Assembly: GCF_001598435.1 (NCBI RefSeq)
Contig: NZ_BCYY01000014.1
Coordinates: 1-64,000, forward strand
Source: Sphingomonas pituitosa NBRC 102491
GTDB taxonomy: Bacteria > Pseudomonadota > Alphaproteobacteria > Sphingomonadales > Sphingomonadaceae
DNA length: 64,000 nucleotides
Reading direction: 5' to 3'
Positions 16,805 to 26,324 of the stretch are shown piece after piece. Numbering within the stretch: position 1 is the stretch's first letter; the number at the start of each line of letters is the position of its first letter. The notes beneath the pieces were generated by a model. The model did not search any database, had not been told where the DNA came from, and saw nothing but the letters and a program-made list of their open reading frames with translations. Made by a program: the position numbers and the translations under genes.

Positions 16805-19804
16805 TCAGAACTTGTAGGCCAGGCCCAGATAGGCGCGGCGGCCGGCATATTGGTTGCTGATGAACCGCGCGGTGGTGTCGTTGCCCAGATGCGCGCGCTC
16901 TTCCGACTTGGTGAGGTTGATCACCGAGGCGGTCAGCTGGAGATTCTCGAAGAAATTGTACGAGGCGTTGAGGTCGATCTGCTCGTACGGATCCGAATAG
17001 ACGTTCAGGCCCGACTGGATGCCGCCGACCCGTTCGCCGCGACGATTGTACGAAGCACGCAGCAGCAGCTTCTTGTTCTCGTAGAAGATCGAGCCGTTGA
17101 TCTGCGTCTTCGCGCTGCCGACCAGCGGGGAATCGCCCACCTTCTTGCCGTTCAGGCTGATCTCGGCAACCGAGGTGTCGTTATAGGTGAAGTTCACCTG
17201 CGCACCGAGGCCGAAGGGCAGCGTGTGCTGGGCATAGAGCTCGACGCCCTGCGACACGGCGTTGGATCCGTTCGCCTGGGTAGAATATTGCTGCACGGTC
17301 ACCGTGTTGCCGGCGACTTCGCTCTGGATATCGAGCACCAGCGGCACGATGAAATCCGACACGTCCTTGCGGAACAGCGTGCCGCCCAGCACCGAGCCGC
17401 GGTGGAAATACCATTCCACACCGACGTCGTACTGCCAGGCCTTGAACGGCTTCAGGCCGAAATTACCGCCGCTGCCGAACCAACCGGGCCGTGCGCCGAA
17501 CTGTGCGCGGTCATAGACATAGGCGTCCGAATTGAAGGTCAGCGAACGCGCGCCGGCGAGATCGCCATAGCCCGGCCGTGCGATCACCTTCGACGCCGCA
17601 CCGCGGAACAGCAGGTTCGGGGTCGCTTCCCACGAGATGTTGAAGCTCGGCAGGAAGTCCGTGTAGCGCTTCGATTCGTCGTTCTGGCTGAACACCTTCA
17701 CTTCGCGCTGCGCCTGCGGCAGCACCAGGCAGTTGCCGTCCGGCCCCACCGGCGGCGGGGTGAACGGGTTGCCATTGGTGTTCTGGCAATAGTCGTTCTC
17801 GTAATAGATCACGTCGGTCGAGACGCCCGACTGCTTGGTGCTCACCACGCGCAGGCCGATATTGCCGCGGGCGTTGTTCACCTTGAAGTTCGCCTGGGCA
17901 TAGCCGGCCCAGATCCGCTCCTTGATGTCGTAGCGGTTCTCCGGCTCCGGCACCCGCACCGGGCCGTTATAGGTCTTGTTCAGATAGGCGAGGTAATTGT
18001 CCATGTTGAACGCCGGGAAGACGCTCGTCGTGAACCCGCCGGCGATGTTGCCGATCGGCTGGCTCAGGAAGAAGGCCGGCTGGGTGACCGCGGCGCCGGC
18101 GGTATCCTGGTAGCGGACCGTGTTGGCGGCATCCGAATACCATTCGAAGCGGCCGGTCTGCCGCTCCACCTTGCCCTCGCGCCACTTCGCGCCGACCTGA
18201 ATCGAGTCGATGAAGCTGTCGAACCGGCGGGTCAGGTCGACCTGCGCGTATTTCTGCTCGATCGCGCTGTTGGTGTAGCTCGAGCCGGTCGAGCCGAGAT
18301 CGACCTGCGAGATGCCCTTCATCAGGTTCTGCTGCACCTCGGGCGAGAACTGCATGTCGACCGACTGGTCGGTGAAGCTCCACTGGCTGAGCATGTTGCC
18401 GTTGACGCGGTTGGCAAGGCCGTTGCCGATCACCAGCCGCGGCTTGGCCTGGGCGAAGAACTGGAACGAGGGCCCGCCGGTCGCACGCGTCTTGCCGCCG
18501 GCGAACGACACGGTCAGCCGGTCGCGGGTGAAGTCGCCGTGCAGGTCATAGGTGTTGGAGACGGTCTTCTGGCGGGCATAATAGCTCTGCATCGCCGGCG
18601 TTTCCATCGTGCAGGGCGTGTTGCCGGTGCGGCAGCCGGTGCCATCGGTCGGCACCTGGAACGTGGCCGAGGTCAGGATCGTGCCGCTCTTGTCGAACTT
18701 GGCGCCGGTGAAGAAGTCGCCATAGCCCCATTCCGGAATCTTGATGAGGTTGGAGACGTTGTCGCCGTTGAGCTGGAAGCGGAAATAATTGGCGGTGAGG
18801 TTCAGGCCCTCGAAGGGCTGCCACTGCGCGGTCGCCTGGATGCCCAGCCGCTTACGCTTCTCGATCAGCACGGTCTCGTCGACCGACTGCGGCGCCCAAT
18901 AGCCGTTGTAATGCGTGCCGCTCTGGGTGGTCACGCCGTCGTTCCAGTAGGAGATCGCATCGTCATTGGCGAAGGTCTTGCCGTTGACGTCGGTCGCCTG
19001 TTTGGGGTTGTTGGCGTCGGTCCACCAGTGCCAGCTCTCGGTGGCGGCAGTCAGCGTGCGGTTGGTGCGGACCTGGTAGGTGGCACCGAGCAGGAAGCCG
19101 AGGGTCTTGCCCTCGTTGTGCCAAGACAGCAGGCCGGAGACGCTGGGCTCCACCTTCTTGGTGACGTCCGAATAGGTCCCTTCGACCTGGACGTTGCCCG
19201 ACCATGGCTTGAGGTCGAACGGCCGACGGGTGTGGTTGATGATCACGCCGCCGACACCGCCCTCGTCCAGCCGCGCTTCGGACGACTTGAACACCTCGAC
19301 GCTGCCGATCAGGTTCGCGGGCAGCAGCAGATAGTTGAAGCTGCGCGAGGGATCGCCCGAATCGGCCGAGGCGATGAAGTTGCCGTTGAGTTCGGTGAGG
19401 GTGAGGTCGGAACTGAGGCCGCGGATGCTCACCCGGCTGCCTTCGCCGCCGTCGCGCTCGATGACCACGCCGGGCACGCGCTGCAGCGCGTCCGCGACGT
19501 TCTTGTCGGGGAACTTGCCGACATCCTCGGCGGTGATCACGTCGACGAACGCATTGGCGTCGCGCTTCTGGGCCAGGCTGGTTTCGATCGAGGCGCGATA
19601 GCCGGTAACGACGATGTCGCCTTCGCTATCCCCCGGCGCGGCATTCTGCGGCGCGGTGCTGTTGCCCGCCTGCGGCTGCGTGGTCGTCGCCTGTGCAAAT
19701 GCCAGACCCGGCAGTGCGGCGCACAGGCTGGTGCCGAGCATCAGCTGGCACAGCAGCCGCTGGCGCGCGGAAGCCGACGAACGGAACAGATTCCCGTGAG
19801 ACAC
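16805..19804 (-). CDS. TonB-dependent receptor of the Xanthomonas/Caulobacter class (receptor 2)
   Basis: This ~999-aa receptor has a signal peptide ending PGLAFAQ. The plug contains IVVTGYRASIETSLAQKRDA, DVITAEDVGKFPDKNVADAL, QRVPGVVIERDGGEGSRVSI and RGLSSDLTLTELNG. The FPDKNVADALQRVPGV.I.R signature is the class known as TIGR01782, often found with sugar-utilisation genes. The barrel ends YLGLAYKF. I prefer GTG 19804, preceded by GGGAGAAGG, over the GTG at 19825 seven codons upstream. As the first gene of the mannan locus it probably imports oligosaccharide (inference). A terminator follows the stop. Confidence 0.9.
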   Translation of the reverse strand: MSHGNLFRSSASARQRLLCQLMLGTSLCAALPGLAFAQATTTQPQAGNSTAPQNAAPGDSEGDIVVTGYRASIETSLAQKRDANAFVDVITAEDVGKFPDKNVADALQRVPGVVIERDGGEGSRVSIRGLSSDLTLTELNGNFIASADSGDPSRSFNYLLLPANLIGSVEVFKSSEARLDEGGVGGVIINHTRRPFDLKPWSGNVQVEGTYSDVTKKVEPSVSGLLSWHNEGKTLGFLLGATYQVRTNRTLTAATESWHWWTDANNPKQATDVNGKTFANDDAISYWNDGVTTQSGTHYNGYWAPQSVDETVLIEKRKRLGIQATAQWQPFEGLNLTANYFRFQLNGDNVSNLIKIPEWGYGDFFTGAKFDKSGTILTSATFQVPTDGTGCRTGNTPCTMETPAMQSYYARQKTVSNTYDLHGDFTRDRLTVSFAGGKTRATGGPSFQFFAQAKPRLVIGNGLANRVNGNMLSQWSFTDQSVDMQFSPEVQQNLMKGISQVDLGSTGSSYTNSAIEQKYAQVDLTRRFDSFIDSIQVGAKWREGKVERQTGRFEWYSDAANTVRYQDTAGAAVTQPAFFLSQPIGNIAGGFTTSVFPAFNMDNYLAYLNKTYNGPVRVPEPENRYDIKERIWAGYAQANFKVNNARGNIGLRVVSTKQSGVSTDVIYYENDYCQNTNGNPFTPPPVGPDGNCLVLPQAQREVKVFSQNDESKRYTDFLPSFNISWEATPNLLFRGAASKVIARPGYGDLAGARSLTFNSDAYVYDRAQFGARPGWFGSGGNFGLKPFKAWQYDVGVEWYFHRGSVLGGTLFRKDVSDFIVPLVLDIQSEVAGNTVTVQQYSTQANGSNAVSQGVELYAQHTLPFGLGAQVNFTYNDTSVAEISLNGKKVGDSPLVGSAKTQINGSIFYENKKLLLRASYNRRGERVGGIQSGLNVYSDPYEQIDLNASYNFFENLQLTASVINLTKSEERAHLGNDTTARFISNQYAGRRAYLGLAYKF

Positions 19805-20112
19805 GATCCTTCTCCCTGCTTTCACCTGAGGGCCCCAGGCACCCCATGGTTCTTTCTGACCGCGATGTCAGACGTGAGCTCGCGGTTCTTGCGGTTGGGT
19901 GTCGCAATAGAAAAACAAATTGTCAATTAAATGGGAACGGCGATTGTTGCTTTTTAGCAACGCTCGTCAACAAACTGATTTCGCTAGGTAAACGTTGTCA
20001 GCTTCTGATCAGCGCCTGGGAGACGCGGATCGCGGGATTTTGAAATGCTGCGCAACATGACGGCGTGGAAGACAGGCTTGGACCATGCGGCCCTGCCCGT
20101 GGAAAGAACGCG
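19805..20112 (-). promoter_or_regulatory. Upstream region of TonB receptor 2 with a LacI-operator-like site
   Basis: This 308-nt gap holds no gene and is AT-richer than its surroundings around 19905-20000, as expected for a promoter. At 19987-20000 the sequence GGTAAACGTTGTCA has the central AACGTT common to LacI-family operators and partial outer symmetry. No LacI gene is in the window, so this is only a candidate. It is also the space after kdpE; I see no convincing terminator for kdpE in it. Confidence 0.35.
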
Positions 20113-20799
20113 TCAGGCGACGACCAGCCGGTAGCCGACGCCCGGTTCGTTGACGATCAGCTGCGGCCGGCCGGGGTCCGCCTCCAGCTTCTGGCGCAGG
20201 TTGCGGACGACGATGCGCAGATAATCGAGCTGCTGGATATGCGCCGGGCCCCAGACGTCGCGGAGCAACTGGCCGTGCGCGATCACCCGGTCGGGATGCG
20301 CGGCGAGGATCGCCAGCACGCCATATTCCTTGGGCGCCAGATGCACCGCCTCGCCATCGCGGCGGACGCGGCGGTGGACGAGATCGATCTCGATCGCGCC
20401 GACCACCAGCTGCTCACGTTCGGCCGATCCGGCAATCCGGTGGCGTAGCGCAGTGCGTAGCCGCGCCAGCAGTTCCTCGGTATCGAACGGCTTGGTGCAG
20501 TAATCGTCGGCGCCGAGATCGAGCGCGGCGACCTTCTCGCTGGTCTCGGTGCGGGCCGAAACGACGATCACCGCCGCCCCGCCCGCCTTGGCCTGCTGGA
20601 TCAGCTCGATCCCGTCGCGGTCGGGCAGGCCGAGATCGAGCAATACCGCATCGGGCCTGTCGATGCCGAAGGCGGCGATGGCCTCCCGCGCGGTCGCCGC
20701 CTCGATCACCTGGTGGCCCGCGCGGACGAGCGCCCCGCGCAGCAGCCGCCGGATATGGCTGTCGTCCTCGACGATCAGGACCTTGGTTGCGCTCGCCAT
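20113..20799 (-). CDS. kdpE: KdpE, OmpR-family response regulator for potassium transport
   Basis: This 228-aa protein has a receiver domain with acidic residues EDD (11-13), phospho-acceptor Asp55 in LLDLGLPD, and Lys in CTKPFD. The OmpR winged helix follows from about 130 (HLAPKEYGVLAILAAHPDRV, LRIVVRNLRQKLE, VNEPGVGYRLV). It is the partner of KdpD and activates kdp transcription under K+ limitation. It starts 8 nt after the kdpC stop, so it belongs to the structural operon. Its kinase gene kdpD lies on the opposite strand at the other end, unlike the usual kdpDE pair. Confidence 0.95.
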   Translation of the reverse strand: MASATKVLIVEDDSHIRRLLRGALVRAGHQVIEAATAREAIAAFGIDRPDAVLLDLGLPDRDGIELIQQAKAGGAAVIVVSARTETSEKVAALDLGADDYCTKPFDTEELLARLRTALRHRIAGSAEREQLVVGAIEIDLVHRRVRRDGEAVHLAPKEYGVLAILAAHPDRVIAHGQLLRDVWGPAHIQQLDYLRIVVRNLRQKLEADPGRPQLIVNEPGVGYRLVVA

Positions 20800-20807
20800 G
20801 GCTTCGC

Positions 20808-21380
20808 TTAGCGAGCACCGCCCTGCCGGTCGAGCGCCAGATTGAGCGCGAGCACGTTGACGCGCGGCTCGCCGATCAGGCCGAGCAGCGGGCCCTGCAC
20901 GTTCGCCTCTACCAACTGCGCGACGCGGTCGGGCGCGATCCCCCGCGCCCTGGCGACGCGCGTCACCTGGAAGCGCGCTGCAGCCGGGCTGATCTCCGGA
21001 TCGAGCCCCGAGGCGGAGGCGAGCAGCAGGTCGGCCGGCGCATCCGCGCCCAGCCGCTTCTGATCCGCGGTGACCCGGTCGATCAGCTTCTTGCTCGCCG
21101 GCCCGAGGTTCGATCCGCTCGACGCGAGCGGGTCATAGCCATTGCCGGCGGCCGAGGGACGTCCCTGGAAATAGCGGTCGCCGGCGAAGCTCTGGCCGAG
21201 CAGCATCGAGCCGCGCAGCGTGCCGGCATCGTCGCGCACGAGCGAGCCGTTGGCCTGGGCGGGGAACAGCAACCGGCCCGCGCCGGTCAGCACCAGCGGA
21301 TACACGATACCCAGCAGCGCTGCGAAGACGAGGGTGAGCAACAGGGCCGGGCGAAGGCCGGAAACGAGATCGGAACGCAT
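20808..21380 (-). CDS. kdpC: KdpC, K+-transporting ATPase subunit C
   Basis: This 190-aa protein has one N-terminal membrane helix (LRPALLLTLVFAALLGIVYP). The family signature FQGRPSAAGNGYDPLASSGS then NLGP follows, with the conserved C-terminal domain (GLIGEPRVNVLALNLALD). KdpC is needed for assembly and nucleotide affinity of the KdpFABC pump. The ATG at 21380 follows GAGGAGGAA. It lies 13 nt after the beta-barrel gene and 8 nt before kdpE. Confidence 0.95.
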   Translation of the reverse strand: MRSDLVSGLRPALLLTLVFAALLGIVYPLVLTGAGRLLFPAQANGSLVRDDAGTLRGSMLLGQSFAGDRYFQGRPSAAGNGYDPLASSGSNLGPASKKLIDRVTADQKRLGADAPADLLLASASGLDPEISPAAARFQVTRVARARGIAPDRVAQLVEANVQGPLLGLIGEPRVNVLALNLALDRQGGAR

Positions 21381-21393
21381 GGCGGATTCCTCC

Positions 21394-22221
21394 TCAGAAG
21401 CGGGTGGAGACGCCCAGATAGACCTGGGCATCGGGGGTGGCCTGGTTCAGGCCGAAATTGGCGCCGAGATCGAGTTGCAGCGTCGGGCGCAGCAGATAGG
21501 TCGCGGCGATGTCGGCGGAGGTCTGGGTGACGTACGCCGCCGGATCGAAGTTGCGGGCGACCCAGAACTCGCCGATCAGCGTGAACTTCGACGTGATCGC
21601 CTTGCCGAGATTGGCGGTGCCGACTAGCTGGGCATGGTGGCCGTGCCCGTCGCTGTCGGCGAGGATGTCGCCTTCGGGCCCGAAGGTGAGCGTGAAGCCC
21701 CGGGGCAGCGCGATGTTGACCGGCACGATCACGCCGCCCTCGGTCTCGCCATTGCCGATGCCGGTCTTGGCCGTCGGGATCTTCACGAACGGCAGCAGCG
21801 CCACCTGCACCGTCGACGCCGGATCGCTGAGCCGCTGCTTCACCCGCAGCGTGAGGTCGCCGACGCCGTGCAGCGTCTGGGTGCCCGTGGCGGTGCGGGT
21901 GCGCGCCGATGCATAAGGGGCAATGCTCGCCTCGATGTCGGTCAAGCGGGTAAGTCCGTATTTGAGCGTCGGGCTGGTGTAGAGGATCGTATCGACGCGG
22001 GTGTCGCCGCTGTCGCTACGGGTCCAGTTGAGCATGTCGGTCTCGAGCTGCACCATGCCCTCTGGCACCGTGCAGGCGAAGTTCGACTTGGTTGGGCGGT
22101 CGGTACACAGCGCCGGCGCGGCCGGGGCCGCTGCCGCCGGGGCGGCAGGCACGCTGTCCTGCGCAAAGGCAGGGGCGGCGGCGACGGTGAGCGACGCGAA
22201 CGAGAGAAGCGTACGGAACAT
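21394..22221 (-). CDS. Outer-membrane beta-barrel protein inside the kdp operon
   Basis: This 275-aa protein has a signal peptide ending APAFAQ and an Ala/Pro linker. Alternating beta-strands with aromatic ends follow (GVGDLTLRVKQRLSDP, VALLPFVKIPTAKTGIGNGE, FTLIGEFWVARNFDP), ending YLGVSTRF. The pattern matches the phenol-degradation MetA-like outer-membrane family. It lies between kdpB and kdpC with gaps of 14 and 13 nt, so it is surely co-transcribed. I infer a porin-like role in K+ access or envelope adaptation under K+ starvation, but nothing in the sequence proves ion transport. Standard kdp operons lack such a gene. Confidence 0.75.
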   Translation of the reverse strand: MFRTLLSFASLTVAAAPAFAQDSVPAAPAAAAPAAPALCTDRPTKSNFACTVPEGMVQLETDMLNWTRSDSGDTRVDTILYTSPTLKYGLTRLTDIEASIAPYASARTRTATGTQTLHGVGDLTLRVKQRLSDPASTVQVALLPFVKIPTAKTGIGNGETEGGVIVPVNIALPRGFTLTFGPEGDILADSDGHGHHAQLVGTANLGKAITSKFTLIGEFWVARNFDPAAYVTQTSADIAATYLLRPTLQLDLGANFGLNQATPDAQVYLGVSTRF

Positions 22222-22235
22222 GGGTTCTCAAATCC

Positions 22236-24254
<2,019 letters not shown>

Positions 24255-24266
24255 TGCTTGTCGTCC

Positions 24267-25970
24267 TCAGAAGAGCTGGCCGCGGAGCAGCGTGACGTGA
24301 TCGGCGATCGGCCCCAGCGCCAGGCTCGGCAGGAAGGTGAGCCCGCCCAGGATCAGGATGATGCCGACGAGCAGCCCCACCCACAGCGGTCCCGTGGTCG
24401 GGAAGGCGCCGACGCCGCCGGCGGCGTGCTTCTTGGCGGCAAGACTGCCGGCAATCGCCAGCACCGGCACGATCACGAAGAAGCGGCCGAGCCACATCGC
24501 GATGCCCAACATCGCGTTGTAGAAAGGCGTGTTCGCCGAGAGGCCGGCAAAGGCCGAGCCGTTGTTTCCGGTCGCCGAGGTGAAGGCGTAGAGGATTTCC
24601 GAGAAGCCGTGCGGTCCGCTGTTGGCGATGCCCGCCAGGCCGGCCGGCATCACGGCGGCGATCGCGGCACCGCCCAGGATGCACAGCGGCAGCACGGCGA
24701 TGGCGAGCACCGCCAGCTTCACTTCGCGCGCCTCGATCTTCTTGCCGACATATTCGGGGGTGCGGCCCACCATCAGCCCGGCGACGAACACCGAGAGAAT
24801 GGCGAACAGCAGGAAACCGTAGATGCCCGCGCCGACGCCGCCGACGACGATCTCGCCGAGCTGGATGTTGAACAACGGGATAAGGCCGCCGAGCGCGGTG
24901 AAGCTGTCGTGCATCGCGTTGACCGCGCCGCACGACGCCGCCGTGGTCACCACCGCGAACAGCGCGCTGCCGACGATGCCGAAGCGGGTTTCCTTGCCCT
25001 CCATGTTCGCCCCGGCGACATGGATCGCGTGGAGCGCCGGGTTGCCGGCCGATTCCGCCGCATAGGTGACGGCGACGCCGCCGAGGAACAGCACCGCCAT
25101 CGCGGCGAGGATCGCCCAGCCCTGGCGGGTGTCGCCCACCGCCTTGCCGAAGGTCCAGGTGAGGCCGACGCCGACGAGGAAGATCGACAGCATCTGCACC
25201 AGGTTGGTCAGCGCGGTCGGGTTCTCGAACGGATGCGCCGAATTGGCGTTGAAGAAGCCGCCGCCGTTGGTGCCCAGCATCTTGATCGCTTCCTGGCTGG
25301 CCACCGGGCCCAGCACGATCGTCTGGCGCGCGCCTTCCAGCGTGGTCGCGTCGATGCTGCTGGCCAACGTCTGCGGCACGCCGCAGGCGATCAGGAACAG
25401 CGCATAGACGATGCAGGCCGGGATCAGCAGGTACAGCGTGACGCGGGTGAAATCGGCCCAGAAATTGCCGATCCCGCGCGCTTCCTTGCGGGCGAAGCCG
25501 CGGAACAGCGCGAAGGCAATGGCGATGCCGGTCGCGGCCGAGGTGAAGTTATGGAGCGTCAGCCCCAGCGCCTGCGACAGGTTGGAGAGCGTCGATTCAC
25601 CCGCATAGCCCTGCCAGTTGGTGTTGGTGGCAAAGCTGATCGCGGTGTTGAACGCGCCGTCGGCGTTCATGCCGGCGAGCCCGCGCGGGTTCCACGGCAG
25701 CACCGCCTGCAGGCGCAGCACCGCATAGGTCAGCAGCGCGAGGGCGAGGTTGAACAGGATCAGGTGCAGCGCGTAGGTGCGCCAGCCCTGCTCGGCGTTC
25801 GGATCGATGCCGCCGATGCGGTAGATGCCGCGCTCGACGGGGCCGAGCACGCGGTGGAGCGGGGTGCGACGACCTTCGTAGAGCGCGAAGAGCCACAGGC
25901 CCATCGGCTTGGCGGCGGCGGCCAGGATGGCGACGAACAGGGCGATGAAGCCCCAGCCTTGGAGTGTCAT
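24267..25970 (-). CDS. kdpA: KdpA, K+-translocating subunit
   Basis: This 567-aa multi-helix membrane protein has the four K+ selectivity loops: [33 protein letters not shown], the loop near [20 protein letters not shown], and [15 protein letters not shown]. KdpA selects and translocates K+ in the KdpFABC complex. Length matches the family. The gap to kdpF upstream is 10 nt and to kdpB downstream 12 nt. Confidence 0.97.
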   Translation of the reverse strand: MTLQGWGFIALFVAILAAAAKPMGLWLFALYEGRRTPLHRVLGPVERGIYRIGGIDPNAEQGWRTYALHLILFNLALALLTYAVLRLQAVLPWNPRGLAGMNADGAFNTAISFATNTNWQGYAGESTLSNLSQALGLTLHNFTSAATGIAIAFALFRGFARKEARGIGNFWADFTRVTLYLLIPACIVYALFLIACGVPQTLASSIDATTLEGARQTIVLGPVASQEAIKMLGTNGGGFFNANSAHPFENPTALTNLVQMLSIFLVGVGLTWTFGKAVGDTRQGWAILAAMAVLFLGGVAVTYAAESAGNPALHAIHVAGANMEGKETRFGIVGSALFAVVTTAASCGAVNAMHDSFTALGGLIPLFNIQLGEIVVGGVGAGIYGFLLFAILSVFVAGLMVGRTPEYVGKKIEAREVKLAVLAIAVLPLCILGGAAIAAVMPAGLAGIANSGPHGFSEILYAFTSATGNNGSAFAGLSANTPFYNAMLGIAMWLGRFFVIVPVLAIAGSLAAKKHAAGGVGAFPTTGPLWVGLLVGIILILGGLTFLPSLALGPIADHVTLLRGQLF

Positions 25971-25980
25971 GCGGCCCTCC

Positions 25981-26070
25981 TCAGAAACGCTCGGGCCGCA
26001 GCAGCACCGCGACCAGATAGACGAGCAGCGCGAGCGCGGTCGCGCCGGCGAGGATCAGATGCAGGCCCAT
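25981..26070 (-). CDS. kdpF: KdpF, small membrane subunit
   Basis: This 29-codon ORF encodes [20 protein letters not shown] followed by AVLLRPERF. One membrane helix ending LLRPERF is the KdpF hallmark. KdpF stabilises the KdpABC complex. It ends 10 nt before kdpA and follows the 27-codon ORF by 4 nt. Confidence 0.92.
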   Translation of the reverse strand: MGLHLILAGATALALLVYLVAVLLRPERF

Positions 26071-26074
26071 GGGA

Positions 26075-26158
26075 TCAGGCCTTCACGCACAGCTGGACGA
26101 AGGCCAGCGTCAGCAGGAACAGCCCGCCGAGCGCGGCGAGCCAGAGGATGTCGGTCAT
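26075..26158 (-). CDS. Tiny membrane protein upstream of kdpF
   Basis: This 27-codon ORF encodes MTDILWLAALGGLFLLTLAF followed by VQLCVKA, a single predicted membrane helix with a polar end. It lies 4 nt upstream of kdpF, first in the kdp transcript. From memory, similar short proteins ending in a VxLCE/K-like motif precede kdpF in other bacteria. A role as an extra Kdp subunit or leader peptide is inference. Confidence 0.65.
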   Translation of the reverse strand: MTDILWLAALGGLFLLTLAFVQLCVKA

Positions 26159-26324
26159 GGGGTTCGGCCCTTGGTTGGCGCCGCCGGGTAGCGGCCTGGC
26201 ACGCGATCTAGGTCCGAGGGCCGTTAAGCTTCGACGGCGAAAGCCGGGCGCCGGCATTAAGATTCCATATAGTCGGGCGGCTCCCCGTGGCGCGGCGCGG
26301 GACGGGGCACTAGGAAAGGCGGCA
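26159..26324. promoter_or_regulatory. kdp: Divergent promoter region between the kdp operon and kdpD
   Basis: This 166-nt gap separates the minus-strand kdp operon from plus-strand kdpD. It should hold both promoters and the KdpE binding site. The AT-richest part is near 26256-26273 (ATTAAGATTCCATATAGT). I cannot place a KdpE box with confidence. AGGAAAGG precedes the kdpD ATG. Confidence 0.45.

Noticed and set aside
16850..19930. A 1026-codon plus-strand frame over TonB receptor 2
   Set aside because: It is antisense to a well-supported receptor and reads as Val/Arg/Asp-rich nonsense.
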